This document shows positions 12,108 through 25,500 of a DNA stretch of 64,000 nt, piece by piece. The position numbers and the translations under genes were made by a program. Source of the DNA: Costus lasius. Lineage: Eukaryota; Streptophyta; Magnoliopsida; Zingiberales; Costaceae. The stretch covers positions 124,015,493-124,079,492 of the forward strand of contig CM050448.1 in the NCBI GenBank assembly GCA_027563935.2, given 5' to 3'. Each line of letters opens with the position of its first letter. Positions within the stretch are counted from its first letter, which is position 1. Below the pieces are notes generated by a model. It worked only from the letters and a program-made list of their open reading frames with translations. It was not told the DNA's origin and searched no databases.

Positions 12108-15100
12108 TCATAAATGGTTAGTACAAGGAAGATATTGCTTCTGTTTTTGGTATATCCTTCTATAGATTCTAGCCCCTTCTAGCTCTGCGTGTATTTCTCT
12201 TTCCGTTCGTATACCCATGAGATTGCTGGTAACCCATCCATCCGAGTCACATAAAGCTTTACCATCAATAGTATCAAGGTGCTCAAAGATTTGTATATCA
12301 TCAAACTGGTTCCTCATGTCAGAGGCCACCTCAAGCACATCTGATTGTACAAAGACCTATAGAAGTGATAAATTTACATGCAGGTATGTAACAGCAGCAA
12401 GACTAATCTTAAGTAGTTTATAATCGAGGATATTCATTGATTGAAAACTAGAGAATATCATATAAGTAGATTGTCTCCTACATCTAAATGGAAATAGTGC
12501 GAAAGTAATTCAAGAATAAAAAATTGGCATAGAGAATCAAAGACGAAAAATGAACGCAGTGTTTTATAGAAGTTACATTACTTCACATATTACTGACTAC
12601 CAATTTTAGATATGGTTGACATAATTAGAATAAATTGCTAGCGATGGTGTACTTAAAGTAATATTTTGCTCACAAGACAACATAAAACATGTAATTTGTG
12701 CTTCAAAAATTCTATTAGATGCTGCATGAAGCACAGTTGACAAGGCTGCAGTAAATTTTAGAATTTATAGTTTATAACAGTGTTATTATGTACTTAGGGC
12801 CTTGTTGAATAGTTGTTTTTGAGTTCATATCTATTAGGATTTCTATATACTTGCACTTTCTATCATCTAAATTTGAAACTTCATTTTTTCCTCCTACATT
12901 GTATTAGAGCTAGGGTTTTCCTACTCTTCTCCACCGCCATTAATGCTTTTTCAGCCTGCCACACTTCATCTTTCCTTTGTTTTAGGAGTTTATTTGCATT
13001 CGCAAGTTGTATGATAATAGGATTATGATCTAAACTTGATCTCTAACCCTAATATCCCTTTTCTAATCCTTCCTAAGTCTTTATTCTCTCTCTCCCCTTT
13101 CATCATGGATTTACAATGCACAAGAATCAAACTCAATTGCATAAATTACTTATTGTGGGCTAAGTCTATGCAATATTTTTTGGTAACTCATAGAAAGGAT
13201 CATCATCTTAATATCCTCCTACTACCATATAAACATCTGAATTGTGGTGCTGATCAAAATGGTCTGAACCGATCATTGCTTACACGATCATGATTATGAA
13301 GACTATGAAGGTTGTACAAGTTACTTTGTTCACCACTTATGCCCTATAATAAAATATTTGCCATATTTACTGCCTATATGAGGATATCTCAACCTCGAAA
13401 AAGATTGTTAGCCCCTAAAGGAGTACTATGCGAAGTTGAAGCTAAGGTGGGATGAAATATTCGAGTATCACCCTCCTATCGTACACATAGGCCGCCATCT
13501 TCAGCAATAGCAAGATTTCTTTATAGTTTTAATGGCACTTACTCAACTATACAAGTTCATCGGCTAGTTGATTCTTCAATATCTAATTTTCAAAATGCCT
13601 TTTCTTGACTCGTGTGGGTTTCAATGGCATCTAACAATTCTCTTGTGACCACTATCTCACACAAGGTTATTGCTTTGGTAGCTCCACAATTAAGAAATCA
13701 TGGTGAGAATTCTAGATCTCATTATGGTAAAGGTAAAGGCAAGAGCAGGGTTTCCTATTGTACCAATTATGTCAAAGACCAATTATATGTTTGATTGATG
13801 TTGGTAAAGATTTAAAAGACCTACTCAAGCAAAGATTGTTGTTGATGAGCCAAGTTATTCACTTTCAAAGCAATCCTCACTCTTACCACCCATACAGTTT
13901 GCTTCCCATGGCACTACTATGGTGATTTCCATTGCCAAGGATGAGCAATTTATGCGTTCTTACATCTTTTGGTGCGTCTCCCATATCAAATTCTGCAGGC
14001 ACTTGTAAAATAGTGGTCTTGAAAGAAGTAGCTTCTTAGTAGCTCTCTTATATTATTCTTAATGAGATAAACATGTTTATCAAAGGATATTGAAGCACAG
14101 AACTACTCAAAATAGTTAGTAAATGTGTTGAAATTTCTTTGATTTATCATCCAATGAAAAAGAGTTTAGGTTCATGAGATACCCTCATAAACCCCAAAGT
14201 AGATATACTTATTGAAGAACTATGATGAAGTTTCCAGTTCAATTATTGAGTAAAACCACTAATTTCCATACACAACGGAAGGATTGTAAATAACAAAATT
14301 AGGCAATATAGTGTATAGTGGTGAAGAAAATAGTTTTACATGTCTAACAAGATTGAATATCGATGCAATTATCAAACTGAGATCAATAAACTCCAGGAAA
14401 ATAGCTAAGTAGAAGTAACAATTTCAAAACGTAAACATAGTAACTATGATCCAACGATTCAATAGAAAGCTACAAAGGGTGTCTTGTTCTGTCTATAGTG
14501 ATGTTTTGGTGCAGTAACACTAAACCAGCAGTGTATATAGCAGACATGAAAAGTGAAAAAAGTTCTAATGTTTCCCGAACCCTATATGGGTCTTAAGACA
14601 ATCCTTCACCTAGAAGAGTAAGATCAACAACTCTGAAGTTTGAACCTGCCAAATCAAAAATTTTCATTGGCGAAAGGATATTTCTTCCTATATGACGAAC
14701 AATGTTTTACACAATTTTTAACCACCAGGAATTTTAGCACCCTTGAGCAGGGAAAATAGTTATCATAATTCATCAATCTTATATGGCCTTTTAGATTGTT
14801 TCTTAATCAGGTAAAGAAGGCCATCCCTTTCTCTTGCACCTAAATTTGGTTAACTTAGAAAGTACAAGGGAATTTCTGGTAAGTGCCACAAGGCCCACAA
14901 CTTGAGTTCAAATGAGTTAATAAGACATTTTAACTATGTTATCTATGATAGCTGTGCATTCCAAACTTGAATAAAATAGAATATAAATTATAGACTAAAT
15001 GGCGTACCTTCCCTCCTTTGCTTAATTTTTTTGCAATGGAATCAACCAAGAATGGCTGGACAACTCTCCTCTTATGATGCCTTTTCTTGAAATGTGGATC

Positions 15101-18100
15101 TGGGCACTACAAGATGAATCATGAAGCTCAATTAAACACATAATTCAACTAATCAAACCAAAGAAACAAATACACTTTCCAAAAAGAAAAATTGATCACT
15201 TTATGAGTTCAGAGAACCAGCAGAACAAATAGTGTGTATTATCTATTTTTGAAACTCTGAGATGGGAGAGATATACAGCTCACCAGTATTGAGACTAGTG
15301 AAAGAGATCCAGGATAGGAGGAAATCAGTGGTTCAAAGGATACCATGGCATTGGCAAACATGAAATGACTGCTTAGAAATGATATTTCTTAGAGCCCAAA
15401 GATTATAATCTCAACTTCGGTTGTTTGAGAGTAGATGAAACAATGCATAAGAACTCACATGTTTTCAAGATCTAACTCTTTGACCCAGAACTGGGAGCGC
15501 TCAACGAGCTACATTACAAAAGAAGCTAGCATCACTACTCAAGTATCAGATGATGACGATAATGCTAGAAGTCGAAGATAAAACCTTTTGACGTATCTCC
15601 AGACCCAGATAATTTCTTCTTTCAGAACACATTTTTGCAAGCCAAATAAGGAACCTGCCGCTCCCTGCAAGAGTTCCTCATTGTTAGAATTGAAAAGAAA
15701 AAGGAGAATACCACTGTGTTGATCGTCAATAATACATAAATAGATACCCTTAATGAATAGAGATCCACTAAAATAACTATCCGATACAAGAAAATCCAGT
15801 AAATGACAATTTTTTAGTTCAGCAATTCCACTTTATTAAGATATGTAAATAAAAGTGGTTTGACAAAAGATGCCATAAGATGATAAGACACACAAAACTG
15901 TTGAAACAAGGATTGTGTACACCAGTGTAATTAATTTAAAGAAAGACACCTACGTAAGTTCTAATTCCTTCATAGAAGTTTTTAATACATCAAGAGCACT
16001 GAAACTGTTTTTCAATAAGTAAATCTAACACATGTGAGAATAGTTATCATTAAAAGTAACAGAGTAACAAGAATCACCTTCTGTTGCAATGGAACTAGGA
16101 CCTTAAATATCAATTTGTAGTACAAGATGGAAAGCAAAAGTTCGTCTACCATGCTAACTAGAAGAAAAAAGAACTTGATAGTGATTAATCTAAATGACAT
16201 TCATTACAAATAAAAAATAGATAGGATTCTAAAGATAAATAATATTGAAATTTATTTGGTGAAGGGTGTCCTAGTTGACAATGTCTTTGGTATGTTGTGA
16301 TGGATTATACAAAATAAGCAACAAAGTAGTAGCAAGTTTATCAGCCAAAACGCAGCCTTAAATAGCAATAGGAAAGAAAGAAGGTTACCACAAAAAATAG
16401 AGCACAAACCAAGGCGCACAATAAATAAAAAATTTTACTAGAAACTAAGGAACACAAAGAATATCAAATAATATGAGATTTGTGCCAGTATGAATAAAGT
16501 CAATACTCATAATAGGAACAAAAGATCCATTAGCAAGACAGGGTAGTGATAGGATTCACGATTTAAGTAAATAAATCTCAATTATCTACAAGTGAGATGA
16601 AACCCCTAAGTTAAGAATATAGATGAGTTAGTGGATGCAAGAAAGGCTTCCGGTAGATGTAGATTTCATCAAGATTATGCATGTCGAGGTGAAGGATTCT
16701 CCAAGAGATATATAGACTGAAGTAGTCATTCATACTCAATGGTGGAGATAATCATTGTAGACTCAGTAGAGGCAGTAATAGTGGAGGTGACAGTTGTAGA
16801 TTTGACAAACGCCTTATGTTGATTTAAGTAATGGAGTTAGTAGATCACTTGCAAGTGTGGGATATGAAGCACCCAAATTCCTACAAGCAACTATCAGGGG
16901 TATGGTTGGTCTTTTCAAGCACATGGAGGAAAGACTCAACCTCTACCTCGACCCCGATTAACACTAGAATGTCCACAACTCTCTAACTATGAAACCACTA
17001 AGCACTAATCCCTAGAGTGGCGGAAGTAGTTGAAATACCACTAGATGCCATAGAAACAATAACAATCATGAAAAGGTATTTTAAATACTGGGTACAATAG
17101 CATCGACCAATAATTGAGCTTGTGTAGAAGAGTAAGAATCATCAAGTAAAGAAAAAGAAAAGCATTGTATCAAGAAGTCTTGTCATTACTGGAGTAATGT
17201 TGCCATATTTGTACTAGGGATGAGATTCTTATAAATCATTCCCACATGCCCTTCAAAAGAGAATAATACTCCTATAGAGGTTGATCATCTTGTATACGGC
17301 TAGAAATATATTCATGGCAAAAAAGAGGAGGCTGGCTATGTTATCAAGTTAAAAAGAAATGGCGGAACATTATTGTATTAATTGTTAGCAATACATAAAT
17401 AATTACTCCTAATATATGTAAATCCAGTAAGATAACTATTCAATAAGAGATTCAATAACTTAAGTCTCCCTGAATTCCATAATGCTTTTTTCGGGGTGAA
17501 AAAGGAAGCAACAATCAGTAGTCCTATCACACAACGGGACAGTTAATGCCTAATGCAAGGTTACTGTAGTAATGCTTTCCTACCACAACCAATATCCACC
17601 ATCAGCGGCAATGTTGGGTCCCTGTAAACTTTCTCCCACTCCGGTATCTCTGCTGGCCTCTGTGATTGTCTCAATTAACAAAATTGAACCCATAATTAAT
17701 ATGAAAAAGAAAACAAAACAGAAAGCGGGGAGAAATCTTGGTCAGATTGATCAGAACTCACGGAGAAAGAAGAACTGAGAGGATTCACATGTTGCCGGAT
17801 CCGAACATGGCCCAACTGCAAGATTGTGCACCAAAATTGAGAGAGGAAAAAAAAATGTAGTAGTATTTGTGCAATAAAAGGAAAACTTTGGATACTTCAG
17901 GAGCGGCGCCGTAGAACTCCTTGAGGTTGAGGTCAGCGTACTCCATTTCTATCACTTCAGGGCTCCTTACAGCCGCCCTTGGTAAGATTCTCTTCGCCCA
18001 CCCATCGGCACTACTCTCGTGGGGCTCATTGTAGCACCACCTACGAGTACGACCGCCGCCGCTGTGGTCTAGGGTCCTGCGTGGGAGGTGAACGGCGATG

Positions 18101-18183
18101 GTACAGCGAGGACGAAAGGAAGAAGCCGAGGCGGGGACCGGAGCGGCGCACAAGCCCCGACCACTCCACCGGAATCCCAACAT
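12108..18183 (-). CDS. tRNA (guanine-N7-)-methyltransferase, TrmB type, probably organellar
   Basis: Eight exons assemble into one open frame of 326 residues: 18183-17896, 17815-17762, 17659-17584, 15664-15585, 15508-15459, 15368-15284, 15106-15008 and 12356-12108. Every junction has GT/AG and phases match. The N-terminus is Arg/Ser/Ala-rich, like a plastid or mitochondrial transit peptide. The TrmB core follows: EMEYADLNLKEF, then LGHVRIRQHVNPL, the SAM-binding motif VDIGCGSGRFLIWLA (about 135-149), the motif CPDPHFKKRHHKRR (about 212-225) and VFVQSDVLEVA, with a late RTEREI segment near the C-terminus. The family transfers a methyl group from SAM to N7 of G46 in the tRNA variable loop. This is the bacterial-type version, which plants keep for organelles. 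Intron 7 (2.65 kb) holds a decayed Copia element and intron 3 is 1.9 kb. The 12108 stop follows family-like sequence, so the gene looks complete. Confidence 0.92.
12899..13800 (+). mobile_element. Decayed Ty1/copia retrotransposon fragment (PBS and gag)
   Basis: A degenerate initiator-tRNA-Met primer-binding site (TGTATTAGAGC, 12900-12910; usual form TGGTATCAGAGC) precedes a gag remnant. The segment 13111-13200 reads KLNCINYLLWAKSMQYFLV, close to the copia gag N-terminal motif KLNGSNYLLW. Past it the frame is broken by stops and shifts, and a vestige of a zinc-knuckle region (SYCTNYVKDQ) appears near 13750. It lies in the last intron of the TrmB gene, in the opposite orientation to it. LTR ends were not located. 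Confidence 0.7.
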
Positions 18184-18312
18184 TTACCCTACAAACCCAA
18201 AAACCACAATCCGTCAGTCATCTGAAGCGTTGAAGCCCCACGCTGAGGTAAGTAAATATTCCTACAGAACAAGGTCTTTTTTTATAAACAGTAAAATAGA
18301 AGGCCTATTTTG

Positions 18313-18593
18313 AACACGAATCCTGAGGGAGGCAGCCGAGAAATTTTATCACCCTTAAATTTTATTTTAATTTTATTTTTATTTTTTTAAAAAATAATCT
18401 ACACATTTTAAACTATTTAATGGTACTAATATTAAGATAATTTAAATTATACATAATAAAAAATTATTTTAAATATTTTTATATAGTAAAATTTTTTTAT
18501 TTTTTATGCAATAATATTTAAGGTAATTTTTTATTGTGTATAATTTAAACTATTCCAATATTATTGCATTGGATAGCTTAAAATATATAGATT

Positions 18594-18624
<31 letters not shown>

Positions 18625-18651
18625 GGTGAGATAAATCTCCAGGATTCGCGC
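18313..18651. mobile_element. AT-rich foldback MITE (~340 bp)
   Basis: The ends are inverted repeats: ACGAATCCTGAGG on the left, and CCAGGATTCGCG on the right (the reverse complement begins CGCGAATCCTGG). The inner arms also pair, with CTTAAATTTTATTTT matching AAATAAAATTTAAAGG, and the centre is almost palindromic AT-rich sequence. It lies 130 bp upstream of the TrmB start and has no coding capacity. Confidence 0.7.
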
Positions 18652-19548
18652 TCACCTATTTTTAAAAAATCCCTAAACCATCCTCAATTTTGGCCTTCGT
18701 TTTTCAAAATACATTATATCATGTCAAAGAACTTTTTTTTATTGCTATGAAATTCACACACATCTTCAATCTCTACAAATTTCTCACGAGAAACAAAAAA
18801 ATAAAAATGACTAGAAATCGCTCTATATCAAGAAGAATCAAACTCTTATTTCCTCTTAACCAGAAAATTCATCAGTTACCAATCTTCTGTCTTCTTTCTG
18901 ACCTCGCTCTTTCTTGTTTTCAGCTCAAAAATCATAGAAAGACAAACAATATTGACTGCTGTAGAGAGAGCAAAGGGTAAGAAAAAAAGTGGGACAAGTA
19001 ACTCATAACTACCTAGAAGAATTTTATTCAAATATGTTAGCTCATACTACATCGCATTTAATCAAACTAGTCGAACTTAATTCTTAAAAGCCCTCTTTTA
19101 GTTGGGTAATAAATTCTCATTTTATGTCCACCAAATTTCATATTTTGAAATCAAGTCCTCTACCAGAAAGACAATTTTAAACTGCGAACTTTTCAATTCA
19201 TAAGAACGTCTCGGTAGCTGCAAAACACAACTGCTCATCAGCAAATTAATTAGCAGGCAGAACTGAAACGACAAGGCCACAAACCAACATCTGAATTCAA
19301 TACCAAACTTATGCTATCTTTTCACATATATGTTTATGTATACACAAACAAAATCCAGCATTTCGTTCGATACACCAATTACTGCTCTTGTTAACCAGCC
19401 TTGTTATTCATTTCCAATGAACCAATTAGTCGAGAACCAATGTAACCCAAGCAATTCCCATGGACGTCACAGAAGATGAGAACATAATACAGCAGTAACT
19501 ACAGATAGAAGGAAAGACCGATCTCTTTTCAAATAAACCTTACGACGA
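18652..19548. other. Intergenic DNA and probable 3' UTR of the WAV3-like gene
   Basis: No supported coding sequence. The stretch next to 19549 is the likely 3' UTR of the minus-strand RING-vWA gene. Confidence 0.4.
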
Positions 19549-22500
19549 CTATCTGGGTTTTGGCCCTGCTGGGAAGGACAATGTATGTCGCATCCTCGGA
19601 TTTGAACGCTGATTTGCTGGGCTAAATGTTTGGGACCTCTGCAGCATGTCAACCATTGAAGGTGTCTGATAAGCTTGAATGGACCTGCTACTCTCCGTCA
19701 AGTCCCCGCGTGTGGTTGCCCTCTGGCACAAGTGTGAGCTCAACCCTGAGAGGACGTATGCCCTGCCAGATGCCTCGTACCTTTGGCGGTCTACCATCCT
19801 CTCCTGCATCTCCTTGAGTTCAGCATCCAGGCTTGCACACAGTTGATCACCTGATTTTCCAGCCTCAGACTCAAAAATTCTTTTCCTGCATTCCTCCAGT
19901 AAACCAACAGCTGCTGACAGTTCACCACGTTCAGCAGCTATCCTTGCTTCCACCATGGTCTCAGCAGCTTGGATTCGGTTCCTTTGACGATCTACCTCAA
20001 TTGACATTGGCTGCGACACCAGCTCTGCTGGCCTAGAGATCTTTACTTCCACAGAATCTGGACACCTCATCTCCTTTGTCATAGGATCTCTATAGACACA
20101 GCTAACTTTAAGCAATGAAATATCATCATGGGAATAAGGAAGATTGACTGAAACAAGATAGTCCCTTTCTTCATCTGCGTACAAGTCTCTAGCATTTATG
20201 GTTCCACTATGTCGATCATCTGAAATAGAATTAGCATATCTACCTGATTTTATACATCCAAGGAGTACAGCGGGGTGCAAGGACTCCAGCCTGACGTGCA
20301 TTTCTTGCACCACCACACTAAGAAGTCCCCCAATGCACTGTGCAAATGCGTCCTGGATTGCACCCTCGGCTTCAATGAATGAAAATGTCCCACCCGAGGT
20401 CTCCGAGATTGAATTCATTGATAAAGAGTCGTGATCAGAACCAAATCCAAACACATGAACAGGTACATGAAGGACAGTACCATCTCTAATGGATGATGGC
20501 ACAAGTGAACTGTAATCTGGTTGGGTTTGTAGACTATTTCTTATGGTGGGAGTGAGGATATAAGTATCCTGCCCATCAGATAGAAGAATGATGCTACAGA
20601 CAGGATTCTTCTCTTTCCGTTCTGCAATTACTTTTGCACCTTTTCTTAGTCCCTCCGTGATATTTGTTCCTCCACTTGTTGTGAGTGCATTTACGGCCTG
20701 CAATGCCTCCTGCCGGCCTAAATCAGACATCCGACGAAGAGGAAAGAGTCTTCGAGCTGTAGATGAGAAAGCAACAACGGATAACCTGTCCAATGGGCCA
20801 AGGTGTTGGATCACGAACCCCATAGCCTGTTTCAGAAGTGCAAGTTTGGTGCCAGACATACTACCACTTACGTCAAGCACTGTAACAAGGTCCACTGGGG
20901 CTCGATGTGTTTTGGAAACTTCAGAATCTCCAAGAATATTTTCTGAGAAATTTTCTGTTCTCGGAGCAAGAGGTGCCTTAACATGAATCAAAATTGTAAA
21001 ATTGTCCATGGAAGTGGACTGTGAAATGGATGAATATTCTGGGAATGTTTTTATCTCTACCATTTTAGCGCGACCATGCTCACAAGCTCCATAAGCTTTA
21101 AGGGCAGAGTCTAACGCTTCATCATCATCAAAGATGCTAGGATCAGAGCTATAAAAGAGAGGGTGCCGACCATTCATATAACCATCTTGACGGAGTGAAT
21201 TCACTGGGTTTCTTGATCTTGGATGAGTGGGCTCAGAAGAAAGAGGGCCTTGGAAAGGTACTTCTTTCCATTTAGCTCTACAAACTGGACAAACATGGTT
21301 GCCAAATTTTACACTTTCAGCAATACAGTAGAAATGGAAGCTATGGGAGCATTCTGCAGTGAAGATTGCATGTCCTTTCCCGGGTTTCATAGTGGCTAAG
21401 CATATAGCACACGTCCTCTAAACATAGAAACATAAGGCAGGGTGGACTTTGTGAAGCAAGTAAAGAATTATGTTGCTACAGAAGACAAAAGCTGACTAGG
21501 CACTAGTGCACAAATGTTACAACCAATGCATGAAAAACACATATTTAATAAGATTGAGATTAAGAAAAGGAAACAGATTATCAATGGTTATGATATGGGA
21601 AGTAGTGATGGCGAAGGCAGGACTTGATCATAAAACTTATTGTTAATGAGTAAGATTTTTACCATTTGAGCTCACTAGAACTTTCAACAATCTCAATATT
21701 GCCTATGGTGCAACCATCCAAGGGAAGCAAGATATTTGACTCAAAAGATATCACAAAAAAAAGTGAAGGTTTCCTTTTTCATGCAAATATTAAAATTCCT
21801 AAAAGAAATTGGTAGAAATGCAGTTTATTATGTAGGACCTTCAATCACATGTTGTTTAAAGGATATTGTTATCTTAATATTTTAATTTTTGAGAATGAGG
21901 TTATATTTGCTTTGCAAAAATAGAATATTTTCTGAAAATCTTTCTTAGTTTTGAAGTTACTTATGATAATTCGCCATATTGGTATTATCATAAATAAAGT
22001 GTTATTGAGAAGCAAGAGATTTCTTTAATGAAGCTAAACATCTGCAATTTTAGCTTCCTGATTGAAGGTATGGTACTTATTAATATAAATTTTCAAGCTT
22101 TGCCAATTTCGATTATAAAAGGTTACAAAAAGAGGTTGATGTTTGAAAGTAAAGGCATACTTGCATGGAACATCCCTAAACTATGACCATTTTAGTAAAT
22201 AGTTTCTTACTTCAAACTCATCTCAAAAATTTTCTATCTGCCATATTTGGAGTCTGATACAAACCATATCATTGAGTCTCTACCAACAAAATGTTAAGCA
22301 AACATGAGATTATGTGTCAATTCACATATCATTGAGTCTCTAACAACCATATCATTGACCTTAAAAATATTGATAAATATTAAAAAAGAATAGATGAGTA
22401 ATCTAGTTAGGCATCCTATTGGCATGGGCTATGTTTTGTGAAAGTAACTCGGTATGTGCTTGTTCAGTACCTTTAAATACTTACGCTTTGTTACACACAC

Positions 22501-25500
22501 CTCATTCAAAAGATTGGACCCAAAGCTGACTGATTCACCTGAACAAGATGGAACTAAAGCACTACAATTTCTTGCATCTTCCAGTGAGTGATTAGGATTC
22601 CTATTAGTTATGCCAAGCAATCCTCAACAGAGGGGCCTGAACTCTGAAGTTTATCCGAGTGCCCTCTCTCTAAAGTTTTAGTAGGAGACCGTGGAAGGAA
22701 TGTGCAATAACATGCAATTTGGGAACTAAGAGGCCACCTTCCCTTTGTTTAAGATGGTATTATACCTATCACCCATGTTAAGTTTTTTGTGCCTATTGCA
22801 TTTATTGTGAATGATAGCAGCCACATTAACTAAAACATGACTATTTTTCAGCGTGTGTGGACTTGGCTAGGTGACAACAACAAATGCGAAGTAGGGGCAT
22901 TTGGTGTTGGCATTGATACGAAAAATATGTTTTTCACCATTCCTGTTGCATGTGAGTAGGATGGAAGATATGTGCCACAAAGGAGTTGTTACGCCTGCGT
23001 ACGCGCGACAAAAGCACAAGGTGACAAAATTAAAATTGAAATTGAAATCGAAATTGGATGCCAGCGCAGAGACGAGACACATCACTGTATGCGTGCGTCA
23101 TTTCTTCCTTTGCCCTCGTGGCTCCACGAGTTGTTATCGCCCAAGTTTCCTTTTCCTGTTTGCTCTCCTGTGACTCCACAGCAATGCAATGCTTTCTCCT
23201 CCCTATTTCTTCTCTTGCTGCGTCACTTGCTACTCCATTGCGCACGCAAGCTCTTTCCCCACGCTAACTCTTTCCTTACGCAAAAACTCCTTCTCTTGTC
23301 GCTTCCGCGGGAAGCTTCGAGCCCCTCCTCGAACTCGCGTCTTCGCCTCTTACCGTTCGACAAGGAAACGACGGCAACCATCCCTCGCCATCGCCTTTGC
23401 CCCCTAGTCAACGAACGAAGCTTCCAGCCCCCCTCCTCGCCATCGTCTCCGTTCTCATCTTGTCTGACAAGCGAAGCTTCCGAAGTGAGCTTCCAATCGT
23501 CCACCTGCATCTGTCGCTCGCGGCTCTCGTCTTCGTCCCCTCAAGGAGACGAGGCCGGTGGCTGGCAAGCGCTTGCGCCCGCGACTCCAGCAACTTCGGA
23601 AACGCCACTGTCTCCTCTCCCAACAAGTCCAGCGACGTTTTTCCCTTCCGCCACTGCTATGTCCTCCTCTCCCGGCACCGGTCATGAAACAACGTGCTCC
23701 AGCATGGACAGTGAAACCGACGAACACCTTTTGCTCTGCCCAGCTCTAAGCACGCCGACAAAACATTGTTCCGGGGGCGCGACTGTTGTTCCGGTGACGC
23801 AACTCCCTTCCGGCGAGTCTCCGACGACTCACAGAAATGAGCCTATGCGTTTTCTCCTGATTTTTGGTGACTCTGGTTATTCTGTGAACTCGAGTTATTG
23901 TTCTAGTGAATAGTGATTCCGACGAACTTACCGGCTTGTGCTGATTGGCTAAGCGACACCCCGGCCTTCGCATGATCCTTTCCCGTTGATATTTTGGTGG
24001 AATTCGTCCGTACAGGCTACGGACTAGGTTAATTCGAACTCGGCTTATCCTACTAGTTTAAACGTTGTAGAACGACATGCGGACTAGGAATATACAATGT
24101 TTATACAATTATACCGTAAACTATTTAGGGACAGCATGTTGTAACACTTATTTGGTATAATTGTAAGGTCCAACGGTCTTAGACGTGCGGACACTATACG
24201 AGTTGGATTGGTATATCAAACTTACTATGTCAGGTAGGGTCCTTTCCTGTCTTTATTATGGTGCCAAATGCATGATTAGATTAGTGACATCTTATCTTCA
24301 GTTCAATCCATTAATTTGTATCTTATACGGTTGTAGTTTTATCCTGTATTTGAAACACACATGTGATTGCATACTTCCTGATTTTTAGTTTCTACTGTAT
24401 CACTGTTTTGGCTGTATAAAATTATAGTTATTCAGTTTTGTATAGATGTTATTATCTGTTGAGTTCTGTTATTATTTGTTTGAGTGATTATATTCTGGTT
24501 GGCTGTTGGACTGGTGGTGGTGGTTAGACCGATCAACCGATATCTATCCGTAGCCAATGCACGTCGCTTCGTCACCGCCATTCGCTTGTTGAATGGTAAG
24601 AAGCGAAGACGCGAGTGCGAGGAAGGGCTCGAAGCTTCACGCGGACGCGACGAGAGAAGGAGTTTTTTGCATAAGGAAACAGTTAGCGTGGGGGAAGAGC
24701 TTGCATGCGCAATGGAGTAGCAAGCGATGTAGTGAGAGAAGAAATAGGGAGGAGAAGGCATCGCATTGCTGTGGAGTCATTGGAGAGCAAAGGGGAAAAG
24801 GAAACTCGGCCGACAACAACTCGTGGAGTCGCGAGGGCAAAGGAAGAAACGGCACACACGTACAGTAATGCATCTCATCTCTGCATTGGCATCTAATTTC
24901 GATTTCAATTTTGATTTTGTAGCCTTGTGCTTTTGTCACGTGCATAGGCATAACAAGAGTGACTCAAGGAATTCCTGAGGGGTCCACATGTCAAGCATTG
25001 AAGCTATAAGAATTGTGGCTCGGGGTCATTTATGTTGGGAATGTTAGGGTCGTGACTAGAGCTTGCTCATCAGTGTCCAACAAAAGGCAAAGTGTCATGG
25101 CCGCTAATGACTTGAGAATGTTCTTCAGTGAACGAAGGGCTTGAGCAATTGGTGTCTTTGTGGTCAAATCAATCAGGAAACTTTTGAGTGATTCACGCCA
25201 AGTGTCCTAGATACTTGGGTTCTCCTAGACCTTTGAATTGTTGAGTAGTTGAGCAACCCATTAAGTAACTTGCTTTGTTGAGCGACTGAGTAATCAGCTC
25301 TGTCAAGCTATCCAATTGGGTCAAGTGACATATTGAATGCTTTTTATAACTAAATTTGGCCATATCAATGCCTTCTCAATGTTGATCACCAAAAGGTAAA
25401 GAAGGCATCTATGAAAAATATATTGATTTTATGTCACTGCTTTGATGCCTTGGCAAGTGCCACATGACCATCTAGCTCGCCCCTACTTCAGGAACCTTGG

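Noticed and set aside
22429..22620. Candidate middle exon of the WAV3-like gene (ends GAG|GTGTGT)
   Set aside because: Exon 1 joined directly to the exon at 21417 reproduces the family sequence SSKRTCAICL; inserting this peptide would not match.
22972..23913. 313-codon plus-strand ORF
   Set aside because: It begins in one inverted arm of the intronic element and consists of low-complexity Ser/Pro/Arg translation of GC-rich DNA.
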